Positions 1-5,721 of a DNA stretch of 6,826 bases are shown here, piece by piece. The notes under the pieces were generated by a model. It worked only from the letters and a program-made list of their open reading frames with translations. It did not search any database and was not told where the DNA came from. Source of the stretch: Streptosporangiaceae bacterium (GTDB taxonomy: Bacteria; Actinomycetota; Actinomycetes; Streptosporangiales; Streptosporangiaceae); assembly GCA_025934635.1 (NCBI GenBank), contig JAICWX010000408.1:1-6826 (forward strand). Reading direction: 5' to 3'. Position 1 is the first letter of the stretch; each line of letters begins with the position of its first letter. Both the position numbers and the translations under genes were made by a program.

Positions 1-43
1 AGCGCACGAACGACCCGTTATCCGAGCAGAAAGGCATCGGCTG

Positions 44-466
44 ATGAACTGCAAGACCTGGGCGGCGGCCGCCGCTCTCGGCGCGACGATCCTGAGCGTC
101 CCGCTCGCCTCAGGAACCGCGCAGGCGGCCTCGGTCTACCCGAGCAACGCGCCGGTCGCCGGCATCGCCGCCACCCCGGACGGCAACGGCTACTGGCAGG
201 TCGCCTGGACCCAGCGGAACGGCAAGTTCAGCACGAACACGTCCCTCCTGCAGGTAGGCGACGTGGTCTTCTACGCCCAGCACGTCGGCGTCGTCATCCA
301 GGTCCAGCCCAACGGCACGGTCGTCACCGCGGATGGCGACTTCGGCGGCACCGGAAAGCCCGAGGCCGCCTTCGCCTCGACCTCCCACGTCAAGATCGAC
401 AGCTTCAACCCCCGCTACGGCCAGGGCGCCGCGGGCTCCATCACCGGAATCGGCCTGATCGGCTGA
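44..466 (+). CDS. Small secreted protein, Cys-less CHAP/NlpC-like chimera
   Basis: A 140-residue protein with a signal peptide at residues 1-28 (hydrophobic core AAAAALGATILSVPLA, AxA-type site before ASVYP), so it should be exported. Residues 31-53 (NAPVAGIAATPDGNGYWQVA) match one unit of the GYW-type repeat common in secreted actinobacterial proteins. Residues 55-123 resemble the second half of a CHAP/NlpC-P60 cell-wall hydrolase domain: W-x-x-RNGKFS, then GDVVFY, then the catalytic-type histidine in QHVGVV, and a TADGDFGG strand. The first half of such a domain, which carries the catalytic cysteine, is absent; the only cysteine is residue 3, inside the signal peptide. Peptidase or amidase activity is therefore unlikely, and the protein may bind the wall or be a deletion remnant. 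The AGAAAGG ribosome site at 28-34 lies 9 bases from the ATG. A membrane-protein gene follows after 29 bases, probably in the same transcript. The ORF is confident; the function is not. Confidence 0.75.
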   Translation: MNCKTWAAAAALGATILSVPLASGTAQAASVYPSNAPVAGIAATPDGNGYWQVAWTQRNGKFSTNTSLLQVGDVVFYAQHVGVVIQVQPNGTVVTADGDFGGTGKPEAAFASTSHVKIDSFNPRYGQGAAGSITGIGLIG

Positions 467-495
467 CCGCCACCTCCGGAAGAAAGGTCAATGTC

Positions 496-1191
496 ATGGA
501 AAACAAGACGAGCATCTGGAGCCGGTCGTGGATGCCCTGGGTCTGCGCCGCGCGCCTGTTCGGCCCGGCGCCATTCAGGGAGTTTCACGGGCTCCGGCTG
601 CTCTCGCTGGTCCGGACGGTCGTCGGCTTCGGCCTGTCGATCCTGATCTACGATCACTTCCGGGCCGGCGACCAGCAGAACAGCGACTGGGCGTCAAATG
701 TCGTGTTCACGATCTTCATTTCGATAGGAATAACCATCATCCTGTCGGCAGTCATCATCGTCCGCCGTCAGGATTTCTCGCCGGAAGGGCTGCGGCCCGC
801 GGGCCGGGCCCTGCTAGCTGCCCTGATAGTGGGGGGATTCGCCCTGCTCGACTACCTGCGCTACCAGTACAGCGCTCTCGGCCTGGTCGCCGGCCTGATT
901 TTTCTCTGGTACATACCGTTCACCCTGACGTCCACGGTCTACTGGTTCCTTTCCCCTTTCGGCGAATCGAAGAGATTCCCGCTTCTCGGCCCCGCCGTCA
1001 CGGCGATTACCGTTTCCGCGGTGACCATGATCTCGTTCATCTCGGGCGACGACGGCCCCCTGCCCGTCCTGGTCTGGATCGGCGTCAACCTGGCCGCGCT
1101 CTTCACGTCCCTGGCCCTAGCCGCCGCCGAGGTACATGTCGCCCGGCGCGACCTCACCCACCCGGTAGCGATGCGCGCCGCCCGCGTCTAA
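496..1191 (+). CDS. Uncharacterised multi-pass membrane protein
   Basis: A 231-residue protein I cannot assign to a family. Hydrophobic stretches suggest six membrane segments at about residues 33-54, 67-89, 105-120, 126-152, 162-183 and 188-211. The N-terminal 30 residues hold Trp and Arg (IWSRSWMPW) and the C-terminal tail is basic (ARRD...RAARV), which suggests both ends face the cytoplasm. Connecting loops are short and no transport, protease or kinase motif is visible. The start is well supported: GGAAGAAAGG at 478-487 lies 8 bases upstream, and the ATG at 491 is out of frame. It follows the small secreted-protein gene by 29 bases without an obvious terminator, so the two are probably cotranscribed. 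Some stretches (about 690-760 and 890-1010) are less GC-rich than the neighbours, as expected for codons of hydrophobic residues. Confidence 0.8.
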   Translation: MENKTSIWSRSWMPWVCAARLFGPAPFREFHGLRLLSLVRTVVGFGLSILIYDHFRAGDQQNSDWASNVVFTIFISIGITIILSAVIIVRRQDFSPEGLRPAGRALLAALIVGGFALLDYLRYQYSALGLVAGLIFLWYIPFTLTSTVYWFLSPFGESKRFPLLGPAVTAITVSAVTMISFISGDDGPLPVLVWIGVNLAALFTSLALAAAEVHVARRDLTHPVAMRAARV

Positions 1192-1202
1192 AGTCCCCGG
1201 CT

Positions 1203-1862
1203 ATGCCCTCCATCGACAGCATCGCCGACGATTACATATGCGGCTCCCGGGCGGCGCGAGCACGTCGCCCGGGCCGCGATGGGGGAGCGGCTGGCCATCG
1301 CCGTCGAGCGCTACGACACGGGGGACACCACCAGCGAGCTCAACGTGATCGACAGCTGGGTGCACGGTGTGCCCGAGCTCTTCGACTCGATGCCCACCGA
1401 CGGCGAAGAAGGCGCCGTCAACATCACCCGGCGCATGGCCGACGGCCGCCACCGCCGGCCTCGCTGCTTCCTCGGCACCGCCGTCGACCCGCTCGAGGCC
1501 TACGCCTGGAGCTGGCAGGAGATCGCCCGCCTGCGCGCCGAACAGGCCCGCGTCGCCAGCCTCATCCACCCCGGCGCCACCCGGGAGGAGGCGGTCGCGT
1601 TCCTGGACGGTGACCCGGCCCAGCGCATCGAGGGACGGGAGTCCTTCCGGGCCTGGATGCAGGAGCTGGCCGAGCGCACCATCGCCGAGCTGCACGGCAA
1701 GCACTTCGACATCCCGGAGCCCGCCCGCCGGATCGAGGCCCTGATCGCCCCCGTCAACAACGGCGGGATCTACTACACCGGACCGTCGCAGGACTGGTCG
1801 CGCAGGAGACCCTGAACCGCTGGCAGCGGCTGATGTGCTGGGTCTCGGGCTCCGGCGAGGGG
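1203..1862 (+). pseudogene. DUF885 metallopeptidase-like gene, multiply deleted
   Basis: Pieces of a DUF885 protein (usually about 550 residues, annotated as a carboxypeptidase-like metalloprotein) lie in order but in two frames. An N-terminal piece MPSIDSIADDYI starts at the ATG at 1203. Near 1240 the similarity jumps to another frame (REHVARAAMGERLAIAVERYD, then LNVIDSWVHGVPELFDSMP), running from about 1255 to 1815. Inside that stretch a large block is missing near 1444-1468, between RRMADG and FLGTAVDPLEAYAWSW. The family-typical HFDIPEPARRIE and IYYTGPSQDWSRR follow. The reading then stops, and the next family motif (LNRWQRLMCWVSGSGEG, 1803-1862) appears in the first frame. The lost part between these two should contain the HExxPGHH metal-binding motif. 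The C-terminal region after GEG is also gone. No catalytic product is expected. Family placement rests on my recall of DUF885 sequences; the frame changes are seen directly. Confidence 0.8.
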
Positions 1863-1868
1863 TTGACC

Positions 1869-2207
1869 ATGCGGACCGCCTCGGTCCAGGAGCGCCGCCG
1901 CGCGCTCGTGCGCCGCCATCACCTCGCAGGCGACGCCGGGACCCCGGAAGCGGTGACTGCGGCCCTGGTCGCCCTGCACGCCACCGACCCGGCCTCGGTT
2001 TACCTCTCGGTGCTCGCCCGCAGCGCCGCATCGACCCTGGCCGACGTAGCGGACGCGATGTATGAGCGCCGCCGCCTGGTCCGCTGGATGGCGATGCGGC
2101 GCACCTTGTTCGTCCTGCCCCGGGCGGACGTCCCGGTCGTGCGGGCCGCGGTCAGCACCCCGCTCGCGCCCAGCGGAGGCCCCGTGAAAGCCAGGTTAAG
2201 CGCGTAA
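1869..2207 (+). pseudogene. Truncated winged-helix protein (AlkZ/YcaQ-like), N-terminal part
   Basis: Residues 1-94 match the start of the winged-helix DNA-binding protein family PF06224 (relatives: YcaQ and AlkZ DNA glycosylases, normally about 350-400 residues): a basic first helix (QERRRALVRRHHLA), then ALHATDPASVYLSVLAR at 35-51, then LVRWMAMRRTLFVLPR at 70-85. Similarity ends near residue 95 (about nt 2151), and the ORF closes 18 residues later with an unrelated tail (TPLAPSGGPVKARLSA). The catalytic and winged-helix parts further along are absent, so a functional glycosylase or regulator is not expected. GAGGGG at 1857-1862 lies 6 bases before the ATG, so a short product could still be made. 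The same frame is open upstream through the DUF885 tail from 1803, so the two remnants are fused in frame. GC content falls just past the point where similarity ends. Confidence 0.75.
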
Positions 2208-2367
2208 AACTACCGTCAATTTTACCGGTTTGGCGCCCATTCCGCGGGGTAGCGCACCGCCGTTGCTGCATCTCTAGACCTGGGGTGATTCGTGACATCG
2301 GCCACCCATTTGCGGTGTGTCCAGGCGGGTTGCCAATCAGCGGTAGCCCCCTATGAGAGGAAGCATA

Positions 2368-2658
2368 ATGGCGACTACCACCCCAGAGGGCATGGGTGCT
2401 AGCTACTCAAGCAAAGAGCGGCCCGCGCGCCGCCTGAGCACCGAAACCAAGGCATCAACCAAAACCACCGAGTTGATGGCCTACATCGGCGCGGTCGTTG
2501 CCGTCATCATCACAGCCCTGGTTGTGGGGAAAGACGGACACGGCGTGGACCCGTTCAGCGCTTCCGAGGCGCTGCACCTGATTACCTACTTGACCATTGG
2601 TTACATGGTCGCGCGTGGCTTGGCCAAGTGTGGCAGCCGCGACAACTACGACGGCTAA
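2368..2658 (+). CDS. Conserved small two-helix membrane protein
   Basis: A 96-residue protein of a type I recognise as widespread among actinomycetes but without a known function. Residues 1-34 form a polar leader ending in RRLSTETKASTKTTE. A first membrane helix spans about 35-54 (LMAYIGAVVAVIITALVV), a short loop GKDGHGVDPF follows, and a second helix spans about 67-84 (LHLITYLTIGYMVARGLA). The tail is the family-typical KCGSRDNYDG, with Cys and Asn at places where I would expect Ser and Pro. It looks intact, unlike the genes before it. I chose the ATG at 2368, not the one at 2353, because AGAGGAAG (2356-2363) lies just before 2368 and overlaps the 2353 reading. Base composition is less GC-rich than the neighbouring genes. 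A strong hairpin 33 bases after the stop suggests a single-gene transcript. Confidence 0.85.
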   Translation: MATTTPEGMGASYSSKERPARRLSTETKASTKTTELMAYIGAVVAVIITALVVGKDGHGVDPFSASEALHLITYLTIGYMVARGLAKCGSRDNYDG

Positions 2659-2691
2659 GTCTCGCATCAGTAAGGCCGATCCTAGTGATCT

Positions 2692-2756
2692 GCTCGCCTG
2701 AGCGTACGGCGTGCCTATCTCGCGCACATTCCGAGAGGCGCGCCGTACGTGCGAGC
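2692..2756 (+). terminator. Long hairpin terminator after the small membrane protein gene
   Basis: An extended stem-loop. GCTCGC (2692-2697) pairs with GCGAGC (2751-2756). After a four-base bulge (CTGA), GCGTACGGCGTGCC (2702-2715) pairs with GGCGCGCCGTACGT (2737-2750), with two G-T wobbles. After a two-base bulge, TCTCG (2718-2722) pairs with CGAGA (2732-2736) around a nine-base loop. There is no run of T after it, which is normal for actinomycete terminators. It could also be a two-way terminator or an RNA-processing structure. The pairing is seen directly; the termination role is inferred from its place 33 bases after a stop codon. Confidence 0.7.
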
Positions 2757-2840
2757 TGTGCTGGTCATCGCATTTGCGGTCGCTGAGCCGAAGAATTGCC
2801 GGAGTCGGGCAAGCCCAGCTCGCATGATGAACGAACCCCC

Positions 2841-2860
2841 CGGTTATGTCCCGGTAACCG
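2841..2860. repeat. Short inverted repeat upstream of the 485-residue gene
   Basis: CGGTTA (2841-2846) and TAACCG (2855-2860) form a perfect six-base inverted repeat around eight bases. It lies about 45 bases before the proposed start of the next gene, a reasonable place for a regulator site, but six bases per arm can arise by chance and there is no second copy in the window. Confidence 0.3.
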
Positions 2861-2891
2861 CTATCGGGCGGAGCGCACCGCCTCGAGTCGC

Positions 2892-2897
2892 TACGCT
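2892..2897 (+). promoter_or_regulatory. Possible -10 box for a leaderless transcript
   Basis: TACGCT fits the TANNNT -10 pattern and ends six bases before the GTG at 2904, the spacing seen in leaderless actinobacterial genes whose transcript begins at the start codon. No good TTGAC-type -35 box is visible 17-18 bases further upstream. The same hexamer recurs on the minus strand at 5710-5715 ahead of the TetR-type gene. Confidence 0.4.
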
Positions 2898-2903
2898 GAC
2901 GGG

Positions 2904-4361
2904 GTGGCATCGAGGAAGCGTTCCGGGCGAGGCAAAGGGCCCCGCCAGGGCATCAGCGGCAACCCGCAGCGGCGGGCCGGGCAACTGGCTCAGCGGCGGC
3001 CGGCGATCGCGGACGAACCGGACCTCCCGCCGCTGATGCTGGATTTCCGGTCGGGAATTCAGGATTTTCCGCTGCGGGATATGGCCTACGCCATGGTCGG
3101 CGGGGCGGAGCCCAGTCCGTGGTGGGACGAGTCCCATCAGCGGATCCTCGCCGCCGCCCGTGCCCTGATCTGGCCGTCCCGTCTCGTTGAGCTGGAGACG
3201 CAAGCCTGCCGGATCGTGGGCGACGAGTTCTACGAGCGCCTCAACTCGGAGCCGACCGGGCTGCACGCGTTCCAGTGGCTGCGCGCGCTGGCGGAGGAGA
3301 CCGGGGCGGAACTGCGGGCGTCGGTGGCCGGCGGTACTAGCGGCTGGCGGCAGCTGTGGCCGCTGCTGTGCGGGCTGGCGCTGACGGTGCCGCCCGGCGA
3401 CCCCCGCAGCGAGACCGCGAAGCTGGCCCGTGAGACCTTCCCCGACATCAAGGATCCCTACGAGACCGTGCGGGCCGAAGCGGCCCAGGCCGCCCGGCTG
3501 CTGGCCGGCCGCGGGCTGGCGGCCGGAACCGAGCTCCCCGCTGACGGCGCCCGGCCGGCCGGGGACCCCCTGGTCGCGTGCGACGCGTACGGCAGCCGGT
3601 TCCTGCTCGCCGCCCCGTTCGGCTACGACGGCGAAAAGGCAGACCACTGGTACGCCTGGGACATCGACTCGTGCTGGGTCCTCAACGTCGTGGGCGCCGG
3701 GGTGTTCGGTTCGGCGCAGGACGCGCTGGCCGAATGGCAGCATGCCGTCGGGCCCGCCGCCGGGACGGCGCTGTCGCCCTGCGCACCCGAGCTGACCGCC
3801 CGCCTGCTGGCAGACTGCCTGCGGACCGGGCCGCTGTCGGAGATGCTGGAGGGATCTGAACCCCGCGACCTCATCTGGGAGTACTACCGGCTCCTCCGGC
3901 GCGCCCGCGCCCTCGTCCCCTTCGCTGATGCCACGGACGCCGACGCCTTTGCGGCCTCGTCCGATGACGACTCCGGCCAGGTGCACGAGGCGTTTCTGAG
4001 CTGGTACGCGACCCGGCACGGTGATGTCCCGCCGGACACGGCCGACGCGGTGGGCACGATCCTCTACGAGTGGGGACCTGAGCCGCCCCTCGCGGAGCGC
4101 TCGCGCTACGCCTGCTCACCGCACCGGATCGAGATGGCGGCGCACCTGATCCGTGACCGCTACCTTCCCGGTTACGCCAATGAGGCGCTCCGCCTGCTGC
4201 CGGAGTGGACCCAGTGGTGCATCGAGCAGAGCAGCCTCACCGGCGACCTCGCGGCCCGATCCCGCGGCGCCGCCCGCACCGAGGCCGCCGCCCTCGTCGA
4301 AGAGGAGGAGGACGCTCCGGCCGCCCAGCGGGACGAAGCACCGTTCCGCCGCCAGGAGTGA
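2904..4361 (+). CDS. Large uncharacterised actinobacterial protein, 485 residues
   Basis: I do not recognise a named domain. From the GTG start, residues 2-32 are strongly basic (SRKRSGRGKG...GNPQRRAGQLAQRR), a head type I have seen on actinobacterial proteins of unknown function and suited to binding nucleic acid. The middle is mixed alpha/beta and rich in Trp (ESHQRILAAARALIWPSRLVELE; SGWRQLWPLLCGLAL). Residues 247-281 (DHWYAWDIDSCWVLNVVG...ALAEWQHAVG) look like a compact beta-sheet followed by a helix. Residues 420-445 (YLPGYANEALRLLPEWTQWC) precede a charged tail with EEEED at 466-470. No signal peptide or membrane helix is visible, so it is probably cytoplasmic. The frame is open back to an ATG at 2796, but those 36 residues do not look like a conserved head and have no good ribosome site, so I prefer 2904, preceded by a -10-like box and possibly leaderless. 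It stands alone in its orientation, with no obvious partner. Confidence 0.75.
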   Translation: MASRKRSGRGKGPRQGISGNPQRRAGQLAQRRPAIADEPDLPPLMLDFRSGIQDFPLRDMAYAMVGGAEPSPWWDESHQRILAAARALIWPSRLVELETQACRIVGDEFYERLNSEPTGLHAFQWLRALAEETGAELRASVAGGTSGWRQLWPLLCGLALTVPPGDPRSETAKLARETFPDIKDPYETVRAEAAQAARLLAGRGLAAGTELPADGARPAGDPLVACDAYGSRFLLAAPFGYDGEKADHWYAWDIDSCWVLNVVGAGVFGSAQDALAEWQHAVGPAAGTALSPCAPELTARLLADCLRTGPLSEMLEGSEPRDLIWEYYRLLRRARALVPFADATDADAFAASSDDDSGQVHEAFLSWYATRHGDVPPDTADAVGTILYEWGPEPPLAERSRYACSPHRIEMAAHLIRDRYLPGYANEALRLLPEWTQWCIEQSSLTGDLAARSRGAARTEAAALVEEEEDAPAAQRDEAPFRRQE

Positions 4362-4486
4362 CATGAGGAGGGCAGCTCTGAGGCGTGAGCCGTGGTGTAG
4401 CCCGTAACCGCGCATCTCACCCGCCGAGCGTGGCCCAGGCGACGCGCCCGTCAGTATCCCCGTCGATACCCCAGTTCCCCGCCCCC

Positions 4487-4926
4487 GGCAGTCTCGGTAA
4501 TGAATTGCTCGGGGTTCTGCTTGAACCTCGCGAACGTGCCGGGTTGATGCCTGTGAGGATCGCTGCGCAGTTCCGGCGGGTGAGCTGCGTCTTCTCGGCG
4601 ATCTCGCCGAGAAGGTCGTACTTAACGGTTGAGCCTGCGGACACGGCCGAGTGCTCCACCTTCGTCTCGGACACCTTGAAGCCCGTGCCGGCCTCGAGCC
4701 GCTCGACTTCGAGGCCGACGACCTGCTTGCCGCTCTCGACGAGGTATTGCATGACGGTGACGTTGAGGGACTTGTCGAGCACCCGGATGCAGTTGGCGAT
4801 CAGTTCGGCGGAGTCGAACTCGACTTGATAGACGGCCTTGTGGTTGATGCGGCCCCATAGTTCCTGGAACTCGCGCTTCTTGAAGTTCGCCTCGTTGAAC
4901 GGAATCTTCTTCGGCTTGCGGCCGTC
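4487..4926 (-). pseudogene. Type III restriction endonuclease (Res) fragment, frameshifted
   Basis: On the minus strand this reads DGRKPKKIPFNEANF, ELWGRINHKAVYQVEFDS, VLDKSLNVTVMQYLV, LEAGTGFKVSETKVEHSA and YDLLGEIAEKTQLTRR. This matches the part of type III restriction Res subunits (about 900-1000 residues) between the helicase motor and the C-terminal nuclease. Neither the helicase motifs nor the PD-(D/E)xK nuclease is present, and no Mod methyltransferase is nearby. After INPA one base is missing beside 4537/4538; restoring it recovers TFARFKQNPEQFITETA, after which similarity ends. The span of 440 bases equals 147 codons minus one base, as a single deletion predicts. An in-frame TGA lies upstream at about 4953 and there is no credible start, so no product is expected. 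Family placement is from recall; the frameshift is seen in the sequence. Confidence 0.8.
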
Positions 4927-4932
4927 GGTTGG

Positions 4933-4960
4933 CTGAGGACGACGCCCGCGCGATCCTCAG
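4933..4960 (-). terminator. Hairpin between the tetR-type gene and the Res fragment
   Basis: CTGAGGA (4933-4939) and TCCTCAG (4954-4960) form a perfect seven-base inverted repeat with a 14-base GC-rich loop that can pair further. It lies about 80 bases past the stop of the minus-strand TetR-type gene, and a second small stem (CGCCC/GGGCG, about 5000-5015) sits between them. Termination of the repressor transcript is the simplest role. It also abuts the broken 5' end of the Res fragment. Confidence 0.4.
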
Positions 4961-5038
4961 TGCCCGCCCCGACGGCCCCGGCGTAGCCACGTAACCCGCC
5001 CACAGCCGGGCGACGGTTGGATACGGGCCCGCGGAACC

Positions 5039-5653
5039 TCACTCGGCGGGAAGCCGCGCCAGTTGCTGGCGGATGCCGTCGAGGAAGAGCTGGAGGCCGT
5101 AGCCGAACCGCTCGGCCGGATCGGCGGTGAAGGCCGTGACAGCCAGCTTGTTCTCGATCCCGTCCACGGTCAGCTTCGGATTCCAGGCGCCGCGCTCGGT
5201 CAGGTCGAGCTGTGCTTGTTCTTCGATGGTGTGGCCGAGCACGAAGTGGAACGCGGCAAAGACGGCCCAGCCGGCCCGTTCCGGCGGCAGCCCGGCGCCC
5301 TGGAGGATCTCGATGGCCACATTGCCGAGCACGATGGTGTTGGGCTCGGCCACGTAGGTGCCGGCCATGACCCGGGCACCATCGCGGTGGGACAGGAGCA
5401 CCTGGCGTAGCCGCCAGGCCAGGGCCGCGAACTGCTCGTCCCACGCCCCGGCCGGCGGGTCGGCGGTGAAGCCTTCGAGGAACCGGTCGGCCATCGCATC
5501 CAGCAGAGCCTGCTTGCCCGCGAAGTGCCAGTAAAGGGCGCCAGGCTGCACGCCCAGACGGGTGGCGAGCTTGCGCATGGTCAGTGCGTCCAACCCGTCG
5601 GCGTCGAGCAGGGCAATCGCTACGTCCACCACCTGCTCGCGGCGCAACCGCAT
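5039..5653 (-). CDS. TetR-family repressor with TetR_C_1-type ligand domain
   Basis: A 204-residue transcription repressor, full length for tetracycline-repressor-like proteins. Residues 6-54 hold the DNA-binding domain, with the helix-turn-helix TMRKLATRLGVQPGALYWHFAGKQALLDAM very close to that of TetR itself. The C-terminal part also follows TetR rather than the generic family: HRDGARVMAGT (89-99) and HFVLGHTIEEQ (136-146). E144 matches the Mg-site glutamate E147 of TetR, but the metal-ligand histidine H100 is M96 and R104 is Y100, so a ligand other than Mg-tetracycline is likely. The ATG is supported by GAGGAG (5662-5667 on the minus strand) 8 bases upstream. It is divergent from the exporter gene, with a twin palindrome between them, so it should repress both the exporter and itself until a small molecule binds. 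The role of the pair is inferred from the classical tetR-tetA layout. Confidence 0.92.
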   Translation of the reverse strand: MRLRREQVVDVAIALLDADGLDALTMRKLATRLGVQPGALYWHFAGKQALLDAMADRFLEGFTADPPAGAWDEQFAALAWRLRQVLLSHRDGARVMAGTYVAEPNTIVLGNVAIEILQGAGLPPERAGWAVFAAFHFVLGHTIEEQAQLDLTERGAWNPKLTVDGIENKLAVTAFTADPAERFGYGLQLFLDGIRQQLARLPAE

Positions 5654-5709
5654 CCGGCTCGCTCCTCATCCTCGGGCCGGCCTGTCCGGCTCGCTTGACT
5701 CCGCAGCCT

Positions 5710-5715
5710 AGCGTA
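5710..5715 (-). promoter_or_regulatory. Possible -10 box for the tetR-type gene
   Basis: On the minus strand these bases read TACGCT, a TANNNT -10 box, about 57 bases before the repressor ATG. Its -35 region would fall inside the twin operator, so self-repression is expected. The -35 match is poor (TTGAAC is only 14 bases away), and the overlapping TTAATT (5715-5720) is an alternative -10. Confidence 0.4.
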
Positions 5716-5721
5716 ATTAAC

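Noticed and set aside
3..44. Tail of an upstream gene reading RTNDPLSEQKGIG and ending in a TGATG overlap with the secreted-protein ATG.
   Set aside because: Only 13 codons are inside the window and nothing identifies them; the overlap could be chance.
528..1613. Long open frame overlapping the membrane protein gene in another frame.
   Set aside because: It is rich in Arg, Pro and Ala as expected of a shifted high-GC frame; only its short MPSIDSIADDYI part (1203-1238) looks real and is used in the DUF885 remnant.
1201..2031. Minus-strand open frame of 276 codons opposite the DUF885 remnant.
   Set aside because: Gly/Arg-rich low-complexity translation opposite a recognisable family; a shadow.
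2208..2350. Possible tRNA or attachment-site remnant in the gap before the small membrane gene.
   Set aside because: No cloverleaf, T-loop GTTCGAA-type motif or repeated copy within the window could be found.
2330..2357. TTGCCA ... TATGAG as a promoter for the small membrane protein gene.
   Set aside because: The -10 would overlap the ribosome binding site and leave no room for a normal transcript start; the match is weak.
2844..4019. Minus-strand open frame of 391 codons opposite the 485-residue gene.
   Set aside because: Composition is that of a high-GC antisense frame, with no motif; the plus-strand frame has protein-like composition throughout.
4417..4480. Protein-like ending NWGIDGDTDGRVAWATLGG after the Res frameshift.
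   Set aside because: It lies past the one-base deletion in the wrong frame; the restored frame continues the Res similarity to 4487, so this tail is most likely fortuitous.
4362..4486. Possible small gene between the 485-residue gene and the Res fragment.
   Set aside because: The ATG at 4363 opens only a few codons and no conserved reading is visible on either strand.
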